In this document: one piece after another, positions 56,247 to 64,000 of the stretch
How the letters are laid out: each line of letters opens with the position of its first letter
Numbering within the stretch: position 1 is the first letter of the stretch
Assembly: GCA_011523515.1 (NCBI GenBank)
Contig: WTGO01000088.1
Coordinates: forward strand, 19,825 to 83,824
From: Chloroflexota bacterium
GTDB lineage: Bacteria > Chloroflexota > Anaerolineae > Aggregatilineales > Phototrophicaceae
Length of the DNA: 64,000 nucleotides
Reading direction: 5' to 3'
Notes under the pieces: model-generated
Databases searched by the model: none
What the model saw: the letters and a program-made list of their open reading frames with translations, nothing else
Told to the model about the DNA's origin: nothing
Position numbers and translations under genes: made by a program

Positions 56247-57935
56247 CTACCATGATATTTCATTGACTGCCGTGTATCTACCCTGCTCCGCGACCGCGCT
56301 GCGATTATCCAGTTGATGAACCATGAATCCCTGATAGAGCTGGCTAGCCAGGCCGACGACCTTCCAGTTGCTCATTACAAAGGGCGGAACCGCGACACCG
56401 GCGGGACAGCGATTGCAATCGGCAGGCAACCACTCGCCGTTGTAGCGCCGAGCGATGTGCAGGTGCGTGGCGTTGGTGACGCCGCCAAGACATGAGGCGT
56501 AACCCAGGATATTACCCGCTTCTACCACTTGCCCCTCGCGCAGCATATCACTGTGATCAATGTGCAAGTATAGAATTGACCAACCAGTCGCTTCATCCGA
56601 ATCTTCGTCCAAATCAAGTATGACAATGCCTTCGTCCAGTCGAGCGATCGTGCCGCGCGCCACGGCCGTGGTGGGATAGGCGGAAGTGTAACAGAGTCCG
56701 CCCTGCCCGGCGTCCCGCGGCGGCGAAAAGTCTACTGCCGCCCATGCGCTGCCTTTGCCCCAGCCGCCGTGGAAGCCGCCGGTGAAACGCCACACGTCCC
56801 CGCGCGGAAACGGCAGCGTCAGCTCAGGCTGCTGCAGGCCACCCGGGACAGTTTCATGCGCCAGCTTCGCCGCGTCTCCAAAGAGCTGCCGATAGGTCTG
56901 GAAGATGCCCGTGTCGCCACTGGCCTGACGCCAGTCCGCTACGCTCGGCATCTGGGCCAGCACTTTCTGAAGGGCGACCGTGCCTGCATTAAGGTTTGGT
57001 TCATAATACAGGCGGCTGCCATCAGCCAATTCAAGTATCACCTCGCCTCGATATTTCCAGCCGTAATAGCCCTGATTGAGCTGATCAGCCAGCCAGCTAA
57101 GCTGATTATAGAGTCCCGCCCGTCGTAAACGGTTGTATGCTTCGGCCGGGCGCAAAGGAAACAGCTTCGTCTCCTCATCTAGCTCGCTTTGAGTCAGCAT
57201 GCCCGTCGCATATTCGAGAATTGCAATGAGAATGCGGGGATCAACGCTGTATTCCAGGGATACACGCTCAATGATTTCGCCGGCGCTGAAACGTCCTGAC
57301 TCGGTGGTCCCGTCAAAGCGGGTTTTGGTCAAATGCACGGTCAGGTCCTTGAGGACGCCGCTATGCGAATTAACGAATACCCCAGCATCGAAATCCGCAG
57401 CCGTCAGCGACCGCACCAGCAAGGAATCCGGCAGAATGTGAAAGGCCGGCGTGTAATCGATCGGCGGCGCCGGCAATGTGATAATCTGCCCGACTCCCAG
57501 CAGATTGGGATTAGGCAAATCGTTAGCCCGCAGCAGCGAAGCCACCGACACGCCATATCGTTCGGCGATCTGCGTCAGGGTGTCACCGGCTACCACCCGG
57601 TGCGAAGAAATCAGCGCCGTCGCTTCCGGTTCCGGGCCCGTCAGTAACTTGCTTGAGGGCTCGTTGAGTGCGGCGGCGCCCGTCAACTGCGGTTCAGCCT
57701 CCGAGTCTGATGCTGGCGGCGCGCCTTCGCGATCATTGTCTGCGGAATCACTCGCCGTCTGATTTGCCCCTACTTGTTCGGTAACGCCGGTGTCTCCTGA
57801 CCCTGCCTCCGGCTGGCTCTCGACTTGATGCGAGATCGTGCAGCCCGAAAGCGCAACACCGCAAAGGCAAATGGCAGCAATCGGCCGAAGCAGACGGCCG
57901 GTCAAGTTTAGCGTATTGTGAAGTTTAGCAACCAT
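56247..57935 (-). CDS. LysM lipoprotein with degenerate M23 (LytM) domain
   Basis: A 562 aa exported lipoprotein: lipobox LSGC (C32) with the signal peptide before it, a Ser/Glu-rich linker, and a LysM domain (about 113-156, HRVVAGDTLTQIAERYGVSV, LPNPNLLGVGQIITLP). A long middle region follows, then a C-terminal LytM/M23-like domain (about 395-530) with ATHLHIARRYNGEWL. Of the zinc ligands, Asp (AVDFS) and the HxH pair remain, but the first His of HxxxD is Trp (WAAVD). Activity is therefore doubtful; it may activate amidases as EnvC/NlpD do. The gene has a weak ribosome site. It is co-directional with the next SH3b gene. Confidence 0.8.
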   Translation of the reverse strand: MVAKLHNTLNLTGRLLRPIAAICLCGVALSGCTISHQVESQPEAGSGDTGVTEQVGANQTASDSADNDREGAPPASDSEAEPQLTGAAALNEPSSKLLTGPEPEATALISSHRVVAGDTLTQIAERYGVSVASLLRANDLPNPNLLGVGQIITLPAPPIDYTPAFHILPDSLLVRSLTAADFDAGVFVNSHSGVLKDLTVHLTKTRFDGTTESGRFSAGEIIERVSLEYSVDPRILIAILEYATGMLTQSELDEETKLFPLRPAEAYNRLRRAGLYNQLSWLADQLNQGYYGWKYRGEVILELADGSRLYYEPNLNAGTVALQKVLAQMPSVADWRQASGDTGIFQTYRQLFGDAAKLAHETVPGGLQQPELTLPFPRGDVWRFTGGFHGGWGKGSAWAAVDFSPPRDAGQGGLCYTSAYPTTAVARGTIARLDEGIVILDLDEDSDEATGWSILYLHIDHSDMLREGQVVEAGNILGYASCLGGVTNATHLHIARRYNGEWLPADCNRCPAGVAVPPFVMSNWKVVGLASQLYQGFMVHQLDNRSAVAEQGRYTAVNEISW

Positions 57936-57939
57936 CTAC

Positions 57940-57968
57940 TTGGGACTTCCCGTGAACAACTGTATACT
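57940..57968 (+). promoter_or_regulatory. Promoter of the SCP2-domain gene
   Basis: TTGGGA (57940-57945) and TATACT (57963-57968) are separated by 17 bp, with the ATG about 44 bases downstream. Confidence 0.7.
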
Positions 57969-58011
57969 GACTCCGTATCCATATTCGCGACATCATTATC
58001 AGGAGCTAATC

Positions 58012-58341
58012 ATGGCGACAGCTAACGAAGTAAGAAGCATATTTCCGGCGATGGTGGACCGCTTCTTACCCGAAAAGGCCGATGGCATCAATGCTACCAT
58101 CGCCTTTGATTTGAGCGGGGAGAATGGCGGACGCTTCTGGATAAAGGTCGCCGACGGCGGCGCAGAAACGGGCGAAGGCGCGCAGAGTGATGCCGCCATG
58201 ACCGTCAAAGCAACGGCGGACGACTGGCACGCGGTCGCCACCGGGCAAATGAATGCGATGCAAGCCTTTATGACGGGTAAGTTGAAAATCATGGGCGATA
58301 TGGGTTTGGCAATGAAGATGCAGACGATATTCGCGCTGTAG
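58012..58341 (+). CDS. SCP2 sterol-carrier-type lipid-binding protein
   Basis: A 109 aa protein consisting of one SCP2 fold: an N-terminal helix (VRSIFPAMVDRFLPEKA), strands with IAFDLSGENGGRFWIKVADG, DAAMTVKATADDWHAVATGQMN and the C-terminal AFMTGKLKIMGDMGLAMKM. Family members bind fatty acyl chains, sterols or polyketides; no enzyme activity is implied. AGGAG seven bases before the ATG and the promoter upstream decide the start. It stands alone and is convergent with the HEAT gene. Confidence 0.85.
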   Translation: MATANEVRSIFPAMVDRFLPEKADGINATIAFDLSGENGGRFWIKVADGGAETGEGAQSDAAMTVKATADDWHAVATGQMNAMQAFMTGKLKIMGDMGLAMKMQTIFAL

Positions 58342-58358
58342 CGCTTTTGCCACGGGCG

Positions 58359-59360
58359 CTAGTCTTCGTCAAAGTCTAGCCCCAAGGCAGCGAAAGATCT
58401 GCTGAAGCCCGCGGTGTCGAGCGCCTCGTCAACTACGGCGGCTGCTTCTTCGTCCTCGATAAACTCCTCAAGGCTCGTCAATATCTCGAAGGCATGGTTG
58501 CCGCCGATCTCACCGAGCGCCCAAATGGCGGCAAGCTGAACCTCGCGGTCATCGCTGGTTACCAGTTCGCCAATACGCCGCACACTCTCGCCCAGTTGAA
58601 TCTGCCCGCAGGCGGTAACCGCTTCAAAGACAAGCTCATTATCGCCACTATCCAGTTCCTCCAGCAAGATGTCGCGCCAGACCTTGCTGCAAGTCCGCCC
58701 CATTGCGAAGATAGCGCTTATCTTGAGATCATGATTGCCATTGCCGTAGGCATCACGTATCAAACGCTCTACCGCGGGGTGGCTCGAATTGCTCAGGGCT
58801 TCCAGCGCCCGCCGCCGGGCTTCCAGTGGTTCACTGCGATCTTCATGTACCCGCAACGTGAGTCTTTGCGCTTCGACTGCGGCTGCTTCCGGGATATCGC
58901 CGTATTCTCCCAGCAGGATGAACCGTCCCAGCTCCTTCAACGCGGCTGTGCGAACGCTGGACTCTGGATCAGCAGTTGCGAGCGCCATCAGACGGCGCAT
59001 GGTCTCTTCCGTCTCGTCCGTCCATAATAGCTCAATGGCGGCCACCCGCGCCAAGACATCCGCGTCATCCAGACCGAGCAATGCGATTTCGCGGTAATTC
59101 AATTCAAACATGGCTTCGCTGGCTTCGATTAGCGAACGCAAGACACGCCGCCGGGAATCCGGCGCAAGCTGCCGCCACTCAAGCTCTGCAGTCCGCCGTT
59201 CCGAAGCGGACAAGTCGCTCAAACCGTAAACGATTGTGGCCGAGACCGCTCGCTCCGGCGCGGGATCAACCTGACGCAAGGCCAGGATGACCTCGTCTAT
59301 AGCGGGTTTCTCGAAGGGTTCTTGGTCCAATGCTGTCAGATGTTTGTCGGTTTCAATCAT
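58359..59360 (-). CDS. HEAT-repeat protein
   Basis: A 333 aa acidic cytoplasmic protein made of helical repeats, with HEAT-like units such as DADVLARVAAIELLWTD, ESSVRTAALKELGRF, HDLKISAIFAMGRTCSK, DREVQLAAIWALGEIGG. No catalytic residue is seen. Such proteins are often lyase-like or act as scaffolds; nothing favours one role here. The ATG overlaps the stop of the upstream rseP by 4 bp (ATGA), so translation of the two is coupled and a link with the protease is plausible. Confidence 0.75.
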   Translation of the reverse strand: MIETDKHLTALDQEPFEKPAIDEVILALRQVDPAPERAVSATIVYGLSDLSASERRTAELEWRQLAPDSRRRVLRSLIEASEAMFELNYREIALLGLDDADVLARVAAIELLWTDETEETMRRLMALATADPESSVRTAALKELGRFILLGEYGDIPEAAAVEAQRLTLRVHEDRSEPLEARRRALEALSNSSHPAVERLIRDAYGNGNHDLKISAIFAMGRTCSKVWRDILLEELDSGDNELVFEAVTACGQIQLGESVRRIGELVTSDDREVQLAAIWALGEIGGNHAFEILTSLEEFIEDEEAAAVVDEALDTAGFSRSFAALGLDFDED

Positions 59361-60862
59361 GAGATGCTCGGTGGATTGATTAGATCGTAGATCATAACCA
59401 GGCTGCCCAAGATTAGCAGCAATATGATGCCGACCTGGTGCACACGCGCTTCTGTCTTGGGATCTACCGGTTTGCCGCGCAGCATCTCAATGAGCACGAA
59501 AACAATTCGGCCGCCATCCAATGCCGGAATCGGCAACAGATTGCTTATACCCAGGAATATGCTAATCAGCGCCACAAAATGCAGCATCAAGCTGGGACCT
59601 TCGTTCAGACTGCGCTGCAGGAACTCCCCGCCAATTTTGCTGATGCCGATAATGCTGATTGGCCGCGCATCCTTGCCGCTTAGCGAGCCGTCGAGCAAGC
59701 GACCCGGAATCGAAGCGATGACGCTGAAGGTCTCGCCGGTCGTCCGCAAGCCGTACGCAATCGCGTCGGGTATGCTCTGCGGAACCGACTCGCGTACAAA
59801 GCCCGCATTGGCGAAGCGCGTCCCCTCGCCGGTTCCGAATTGCGAACGAATCGCGATGCCCAGCCTGCCCTCGCCTTCCGGCGGATCAACGCGCGGCCTT
59901 GCAACTACCACTTTGACTTCGGCGCTGCCATCGTCGTGCTCGCGATAGATGGTCAGCGGCAGCAATTTGCCCTGCGCTTCACGCGTGGCTTGCCTGAGCG
60001 TTTCGGCTGGGTCGCCGGCTGACGGAATCGACACGCGGCTGATCTGCGTCACCAGGTCACCGGGGAGAATGCCGGCGAGCGCCGCCGGCGATTCTTCCAG
60101 TACGCCGAGCACCTGAACCGCGCCGACGCGCCTCGCGAAATTCGGTCTGACGGTTACGATATACGATTCTTCCGTCTCCTTGCGAATCAAGGAAAAGTTG
60201 ATCTTCTCGCCGGAATACGCCGCCAGAGTGTCATGGAAGGCGCCAAAATCGGCAAAGCGCTCGCCGTTTATGCGCTCGATAGCATCGCCGACCTGCGCGT
60301 CCGTCCCGGCGAACACTGAACTCGCGGGAATGGCCGCGATTTGGCTGAGCCCGCCCACGGGCAGCGACAGTCCAATCAATGCGGCGAGAATGAACAAGAG
60401 GACAGCCGTGGCGAAATTGGCCAGCGCGCCAGCCGACATAAAGAAGATTCGGCCGACAGCGGGCGCTTCATTCACAGACATCATTTCGTGATCGCCGACG
60501 CCACGCCGGCGCAACGCCTCGCGCTCGTTAATGACAGGAGCTGATCCCGCCTGACGCGCTTGCAGATCGGCACGGTCGCGTTTCACTTTGTCTTCCGTAG
60601 CCGGGCCAATCATGTCCTCGCCCAGCGGACGCACAAAGCCGCCGATGGGCAAGAGGTTGATAGTGAATTCCGTCTCACGCCAGGTGAATAGACGTCCGAC
60701 GCGCGGCGGGAAACCAATGCCGAATTCCAGCACGTTGATTCCCACCAGTTTTGCGGCGATAAAATGCCCCAGTTCATGAATGATTATCGCCGGAAACAGG
60801 ACGATCACAAATGCGGCAATGGCGAGCAATATGTCGTTTGTGGCGGCGGCTGGTATCAGCAT
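59357..60862 (-). CDS. rseP: RseP-like site-2 metalloprotease
   Basis: A membrane zinc protease that cleaves single-span anti-sigma factors or remnant signal peptides inside the membrane. The 501 aa product has the active site in span 1 (IIIHELGHFIAAK), then a GGF loop, a second span and two tandem PDZ-like domains (about 185-260 and 270-350). The third ligand motif is at LPIPALDGGRIVF in the C-terminal span region, the DG being the Asp ligand. Coupling to the HEAT gene suggests a shared process. No sigma or anti-sigma factor gene is in the window. Confidence 0.92.
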   Translation of the reverse strand: MLIPAAATNDILLAIAAFVIVLFPAIIIHELGHFIAAKLVGINVLEFGIGFPPRVGRLFTWRETEFTINLLPIGGFVRPLGEDMIGPATEDKVKRDRADLQARQAGSAPVINEREALRRRGVGDHEMMSVNEAPAVGRIFFMSAGALANFATAVLLFILAALIGLSLPVGGLSQIAAIPASSVFAGTDAQVGDAIERINGERFADFGAFHDTLAAYSGEKINFSLIRKETEESYIVTVRPNFARRVGAVQVLGVLEESPAALAGILPGDLVTQISRVSIPSAGDPAETLRQATREAQGKLLPLTIYREHDDGSAEVKVVVARPRVDPPEGEGRLGIAIRSQFGTGEGTRFANAGFVRESVPQSIPDAIAYGLRTTGETFSVIASIPGRLLDGSLSGKDARPISIIGISKIGGEFLQRSLNEGPSLMLHFVALISIFLGISNLLPIPALDGGRIVFVLIEMLRGKPVDPKTEARVHQVGIILLLILGSLVMIYDLINPPSIS

Positions 60863-60940
60863 TGGCGATCACCTCTGGCTTGCATTCAATATGCTCACAT
60901 TATACGGGGCATTATTCATCTTGCGCAAGAACGCCTGGAC

Positions 60941-61942
60941 TCACACAGGTATCGTTGGCGAGACGCAAGCGCCAGGTCCCGCGCCCGATTGCAGAATCTC
61001 GATCTGTTCTGACAAATCTTTTAATCTGGCAATCACCCCCGCCGCATCCGCCGCTTCGCAAATGCAGTGAACATTGGGCCCCGCATCCAGCGTGTAGCAA
61101 ACGCTTAAACCGTCCACAGCGCGCCAATTGCGCACCGCCTGCATCACGCTTAAGGAGAGCGGATCCCAGTAGAATAGCGGCGGCCGGCTGGTCATCATCA
61201 CAGCGTGCATCAAATTGCTGTCCGCTTCGACGATATCGGCGAATAATTCAAAGTCGCGGCGCCTGATGGCAGCTTTGATATCGCCAAGTCTCTGGGCGAC
61301 GCCGGCCACTCGCGCCGGTTGCAGAACGCTTGAATCAGCCTCGCGGTGCCCCGCGCTTGAGCCAATATGCTTGTGCCGGCGGCTGACAACGGCAATGACA
61401 TCCACCAAATCCCAGTAATCGCGACGGACAAACGTCTCCGCGTACGAAGTCTCATGAGCATCGCCCGCGTGCCATTCCACGAATCCTGCGGGAATCGACC
61501 GCGCGGCCGAGCCGGAACCCATCCGCGCCAGCGCCGACAGCTCGCGTTCGCTCAGTTCTCCGCCCTGCGCCGCCACCGCCGCCAGCGTTAGCGCGGCAAA
61601 AGCTGAGGCGGAAGAGGCGATGCCCGTGCCCATCGGGAAATTGTTCGTTGACGCCACCTGCGCTTTGGATTGAATGCCCAGTCGTCGGCGAATGACATCC
61701 AGGTGAGCGCTCGCGCGGTCAAGCGCTGCCGAGTCCGCCGGACGACCATTGATCTCGAGTGTGTCGGCTTCGGCTGCCGCAACCCACGCCACCGTCGTCG
61801 TGGTATGTAATTCGTTGAGATTCATGCTCAGGGAGGAATTCGCTGGCAGGCGCAAATTGTGGTTGCGGTTGCCCCAGTACTTGATGAACGCAATATTGGA
61901 ATGCGCGCGCGCTCTTGCTATATTGTCTGAACTTGGCATCAT
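60941..61942 (-). CDS. Mevalonate diphosphate/phosphomevalonate decarboxylase (GHMP family)
   Basis: A 333 aa GHMP kinase-fold decarboxylase of the mevalonate pathway. Family hallmarks: SNIAFIKYWG near the start, the ATP loop PMGTGIASSASAF (103-115), GSGSAARSIPAGFVEW with R148, and the catalytic D286 in TLDAGPN. The KYWGK lysine that contacts the diphosphate in classical mevalonate diphosphate decarboxylases is Asn (KYWGNRN), which may favour phosphomevalonate. With the isopentenyl phosphate kinase downstream this matches the alternative route of Roseiflexus. Two adjacent ATGs (61942, 61939) are possible starts. It is divergent from the prenyltransferase gene. Confidence 0.85.
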   Translation of the reverse strand: MMPSSDNIARARAHSNIAFIKYWGNRNHNLRLPANSSLSMNLNELHTTTTVAWVAAAEADTLEINGRPADSAALDRASAHLDVIRRRLGIQSKAQVASTNNFPMGTGIASSASAFAALTLAAVAAQGGELSERELSALARMGSGSAARSIPAGFVEWHAGDAHETSYAETFVRRDYWDLVDVIAVVSRRHKHIGSSAGHREADSSVLQPARVAGVAQRLGDIKAAIRRRDFELFADIVEADSNLMHAVMMTSRPPLFYWDPLSLSVMQAVRNWRAVDGLSVCYTLDAGPNVHCICEAADAAGVIARLKDLSEQIEILQSGAGPGACVSPTIPV

Positions 61943-61957
61943 CGGCGTGACTTTCCC

Positions 61958-62926
61958 TTGGACACGGCAGATCTGAAGCAGCCGGTCATTTCCATTATCG
62001 TCACTGCGCGGCCGCTGTCCAGCGGAAACAGTTTGGAGACCAGCTTGCGTCTCATCAACGGTTTGTTTCTCTCGATGCGCCCGCGGCAATGGACAAAGAA
62101 TGTCCTCTTTGTCTTCCCGGCCATCATTTTTGACGCCGGGCTATTTGATCTTGAGGCGGTCGGTCGAGTTGTTGTCTGCAGCCTGCTTCTGATATTGACG
62201 GCAAGCTCTATCTACCTCTTCAACGATATTATCGATATTGCCGCTGACAGGAAGCATCCCGAAAAGAAGAATCGCCCCATAGCGGCCGGTGTGGTGCCCA
62301 CGCCCGTGGCCGCTTTCGCCGCTGCGATATTGGCCACTATCGCGCTGGCCGGCTCAGCAGCATTTGACCGCGATTTGACGCTCATCTTGCTGGCATATTT
62401 TCTGCTGCAGATTGCCTATTCGCTGTATATCAAACAGATCGCGCTGCTGGATATTTTGGCGGTATCGGCGGGCTTTGTGCTGCGCATTCTGGCCGGTGGC
62501 GTCGTTGTTGACGTAGAGCTTTCGCCCTGGCTTACGGCTTGCGCCGGATTGCTGGCGCTTTTCCTCGTCATCTGCAAACGTCGCCAGGAGCTGCAGTTGC
62601 TGGGCGATGCGGCGCCTACCGCTCGCGCAAGTTTCAGGCATTACAATCTTCCGCTTCTGGACGATCTGCTGCGCATCGTCACCACTTGCGTACTGATCAC
62701 ATACGTCATATATACGGTAGAATCCCCAACGATGATTCGGCATGGCCAAAACTTCGGTCTGCTTACGGCGCCAATCGTGATTTACGGTATCTTTCGCTAC
62801 CTGTATCTGATTCACGTTGAAGGCGAAGGCAGCGCTCCGGACGAAGTCCTATTGACCGACCGGCCGCTGCAATTGACGTTGGTCGCGGCCGGTCTGACAT
62901 ATTTCGTCATTCTTTACGTTATATAG
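61958..62926 (+). CDS. UbiA-family prenyltransferase, decaprenyl-phosphate phosphoribosyltransferase-like
   Basis: A multi-span membrane enzyme that joins a polyprenyl chain to an acceptor. Signatures: RPRQWTKNVL near the start, the Asp-rich NDIIDIAADRKHPEKKNRPIAAG, and YSLYIKQIALLDILAVSAGFVLR. They match decaprenylphosphoryl-phosphoribose synthase-type UbiA proteins. The open frame begins at a TTG at 61958, only 15 bp from the divergent decarboxylase start, so the true start may be a later TTG or the ATG at 62075 next to RPRQW. Spans: about eight. It is followed by mevalonate kinase after 6 bp, so they form one operon with the isoprenoid genes. Confidence 0.82.
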   Translation: MDTADLKQPVISIIVTARPLSSGNSLETSLRLINGLFLSMRPRQWTKNVLFVFPAIIFDAGLFDLEAVGRVVVCSLLLILTASSIYLFNDIIDIAADRKHPEKKNRPIAAGVVPTPVAAFAAAILATIALAGSAAFDRDLTLILLAYFLLQIAYSLYIKQIALLDILAVSAGFVLRILAGGVVVDVELSPWLTACAGLLALFLVICKRRQELQLLGDAAPTARASFRHYNLPLLDDLLRIVTTCVLITYVIYTVESPTMIRHGQNFGLLTAPIVIYGIFRYLYLIHVEGEGSAPDEVLLTDRPLQLTLVAAGLTYFVILYVI

Positions 62927-62932
62927 CGTGTT

Positions 62933-63883
62933 ATGTTGAGCATCAGCAGCGCCCCCGCAAAAGCGATCCTGGTTGGCGAACACGCCGTCGTCCACGGGCA
63001 GCCGGCGATAGCCGTCCCCTTATCGCAACTCCGAGCTTGCGTCGATGCTCGCAATTCCGCTCGCCCCCTTACCGTAAGCTCGTCCCATGCGGTCAGCGCA
63101 TCGTTTCGCTGGTGTAAGGGCGAGTCAGACTCGACCGACCCGCTGAATCTAGCAATAGACTTGACCGCACGATTTTTCGCCGTTAACGCACTTCATGGCG
63201 AGTTGATGATTCGTTCGGAAATCCCAGTCGCCAGTGGTTTGGGCAGCGGCGCCGCCGTCTCGGCCGCCCTGGCCAGAGGCGTGGCCGCCCTGCTTAACCG
63301 CGGAATCCCGGATGATGATTTGAGCTCAATCGTCTACGAAGTCGAAAAGCTGCACCATGGCACACCCAGCGGCATCGACAACACGGTTATCGTGTACGAA
63401 AGGCCGCTCTACTTCGTGAAAGACCGATCCGTTGACTTTATCGCAATAACTAGACCACTCACGCTGGTTGTCGCGGATACCGGCATGCCTGCTCCGACAG
63501 GCGCTGTTGTCGCTGATGTGCGCGACCGGCTGAAGCGTCAGCCCAGCCAGACGCGGGACTTATTCTCCCGCATCGGCGCGCTCGCGCGGCGGGCCAGGAT
63601 ATCCATCGAGGCTGGAGATCATGGCCGGCTCGGGCAGCTCATGACACAAAATCACGAGCTGCTGCAAGCGCTGGACGTGTCTTGCGCCATACTGGACCGG
63701 CTGGTGCAAGCGGCCTTGAACGGCGGAGCATTCGGCGCCAAACTCTCCGGTGGCGGGCGCGGAGGAAGCATGATTGCGCTGGTGTCTCCTGAGTCCGAAG
63801 CGTCAGTAAGCGACGCGCTGCGACGGGCGGGCGCGCAGCGCGTCATCGTCTCCGCTGTCAGCGGCGGTATAACAACATCATGA
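62933..63883 (+). CDS. mvk: Mevalonate kinase
   Basis: Phosphorylates mevalonate at C5. The 316 aa GHMP kinase has PAKAILVGEHAVVHGQPAIA at the N-terminus, the ATP loop PVASGLGSGAAVSAALARG (99-117), the catalytic D149 in GTPSGIDNTV and KLSGGGRGGSMIALV at the C-terminus. The ATG follows the prenyltransferase stop by 6 bp. The stop overlaps the ATG of the next gene (ATGA), so translation is coupled. Confidence 0.92.
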   Translation: MLSISSAPAKAILVGEHAVVHGQPAIAVPLSQLRACVDARNSARPLTVSSSHAVSASFRWCKGESDSTDPLNLAIDLTARFFAVNALHGELMIRSEIPVASGLGSGAAVSAALARGVAALLNRGIPDDDLSSIVYEVEKLHHGTPSGIDNTVIVYERPLYFVKDRSVDFIAITRPLTLVVADTGMPAPTGAVVADVRDRLKRQPSQTRDLFSRIGALARRARISIEAGDHGRLGQLMTQNHELLQALDVSCAILDRLVQAALNGGAFGAKLSGGGRGGSMIALVSPESEASVSDALRRAGAQRVIVSAVSGGITTS

Positions 63884-64000
63884 CTGTACTCATAAAACTC
63901 GGCGGCTCGCTGGTAACGGACAAGGCGCGCGCGCGCTCGTTCCGCCGCGCCACTGCACAAAGTCTCGCGCAGCAGGTCGTTGAGCTGCGCGCGGCCCGGC
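63880..64000 (+). CDS. Isopentenyl phosphate kinase, N-terminal part (cut by window end)
   Basis: The visible 40 residues begin TVLIKLGGSLVTDKA, the amino acid kinase start with the KLGGSxxTDK motif of isopentenyl phosphate kinases. IPK converts isopentenyl phosphate to IPP, the last step of the alternative mevalonate route. The start overlaps the mevalonate kinase stop by 4 bp. The rest lies beyond the window, so the identification rests on the motif and context; another amino acid kinase cannot be fully excluded. Confidence 0.75.
   Translation, partial: MTVLIKLGGSLVTDKARARSFRRATAQSLAQQVVELRAAR

Noticed and set aside
1..64000. Mobile elements, prophage genes, CRISPR arrays, rRNA
   Set aside because: No transposase, integrase, phage structural gene, direct-repeat array or rRNA-like sequence is found, and gene order and base use are even throughout.

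Overview
The window is a chromosomal segment of a GC-rich bacterium with densely packed genes. It has 62 protein-coding genes (two cut by the window edges) and two tRNA genes. I see no rRNA, insertion sequence, prophage or CRISPR array. The gene content fits a member of the Chloroflexota (Anaerolineae or Chloroflexia type). The reasons are a mevalonate route with a decarboxylase that looks like phosphomevalonate decarboxylase plus an isopentenyl phosphate kinase (a combination known from Roseiflexus), type 2 IPP isomerase, an archaeal/fungal-type aspartate semialdehyde dehydrogenase, polyphosphate glucokinase, roadblock and SH3b proteins, and many TPR/HEAT proteins. This assignment is inferred from gene content, not from a marker phylogeny.

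Layout. 1-6084: end of upp, a WecA/MraY-type phosphoglycosyl transferase, a membrane protein, and the glycolytic cluster gap-pgk-tpiA on the minus strand. 6281-13882: a NodB-type deacetylase, a DUF1461 membrane protein coupled to an MFS/spermidine-synthase-like protein, a GNAT protein, a sarcosine-oxidase-like flavoenzyme, and a DUF58-MoxR pair. 14275-22246: roadblock protein, pyrG, an adenosine-deaminase-like protein without its metal ligands, Hsp20, pheA, asd, an L,D-transpeptidase and ppgK. 22267-28629: flavin reductase, OmpR-type regulator, PP2C phosphatase, hemW, fni, acpP, DinB. 29308-38292: a tightly packed minus-strand envelope-polysaccharide cluster (propeller lipoprotein, glycosidase-like/O-antigen ligase fusion, UDP-glucuronate decarboxylase-like enzyme, second O-antigen ligase, GtrA, GT4). 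38336-45535: RNA methyltransferase, secreted propeller, hflX-trmFO and fabF-plsX. 45674-50298: two tRNAs, smpB, trpS and two exported or membrane proteins. 50371-60862: yjbQ, yigZ, TPR protein, four-repeat SH3b protein, erpA-like gene, SH3b protein, degenerate M23 lipoprotein, SCP2 protein, HEAT protein and rseP. 60941-64000: isoprenoid genes (decarboxylase, UbiA-type prenyltransferase, mevalonate kinase, start of isopentenyl phosphate kinase).

How the genes work together. fni (26.5-27.6 kb) and the end-of-window genes outline isoprenoid synthesis from mevalonate. Its polyprenyl products would feed the UbiA-type enzyme and the lipid-linked sugar steps (WecA-like transferase, GtrA, O-antigen ligases). 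Several genes handle the cell wall or surface: YkuD transpeptidase, LysM/M23-like lipoprotein, NodB deacetylase and several SH3b proteins. Translation and RNA genes (trpS, smpB, trmFO, hflX, tRNAs) are interspersed.

The most notable signals are the alternative mevalonate pathway set, the adenosine-deaminase-like pseudoenzyme, the glycosidase-like/ligase fusion whose presumed nucleophile is Asn, the DUF348-G5-propeller lipoprotein, and the M23 protein lacking one zinc ligand. Several promoters with good -35 and -10 boxes can be read directly; a -10 of TATACT is common.
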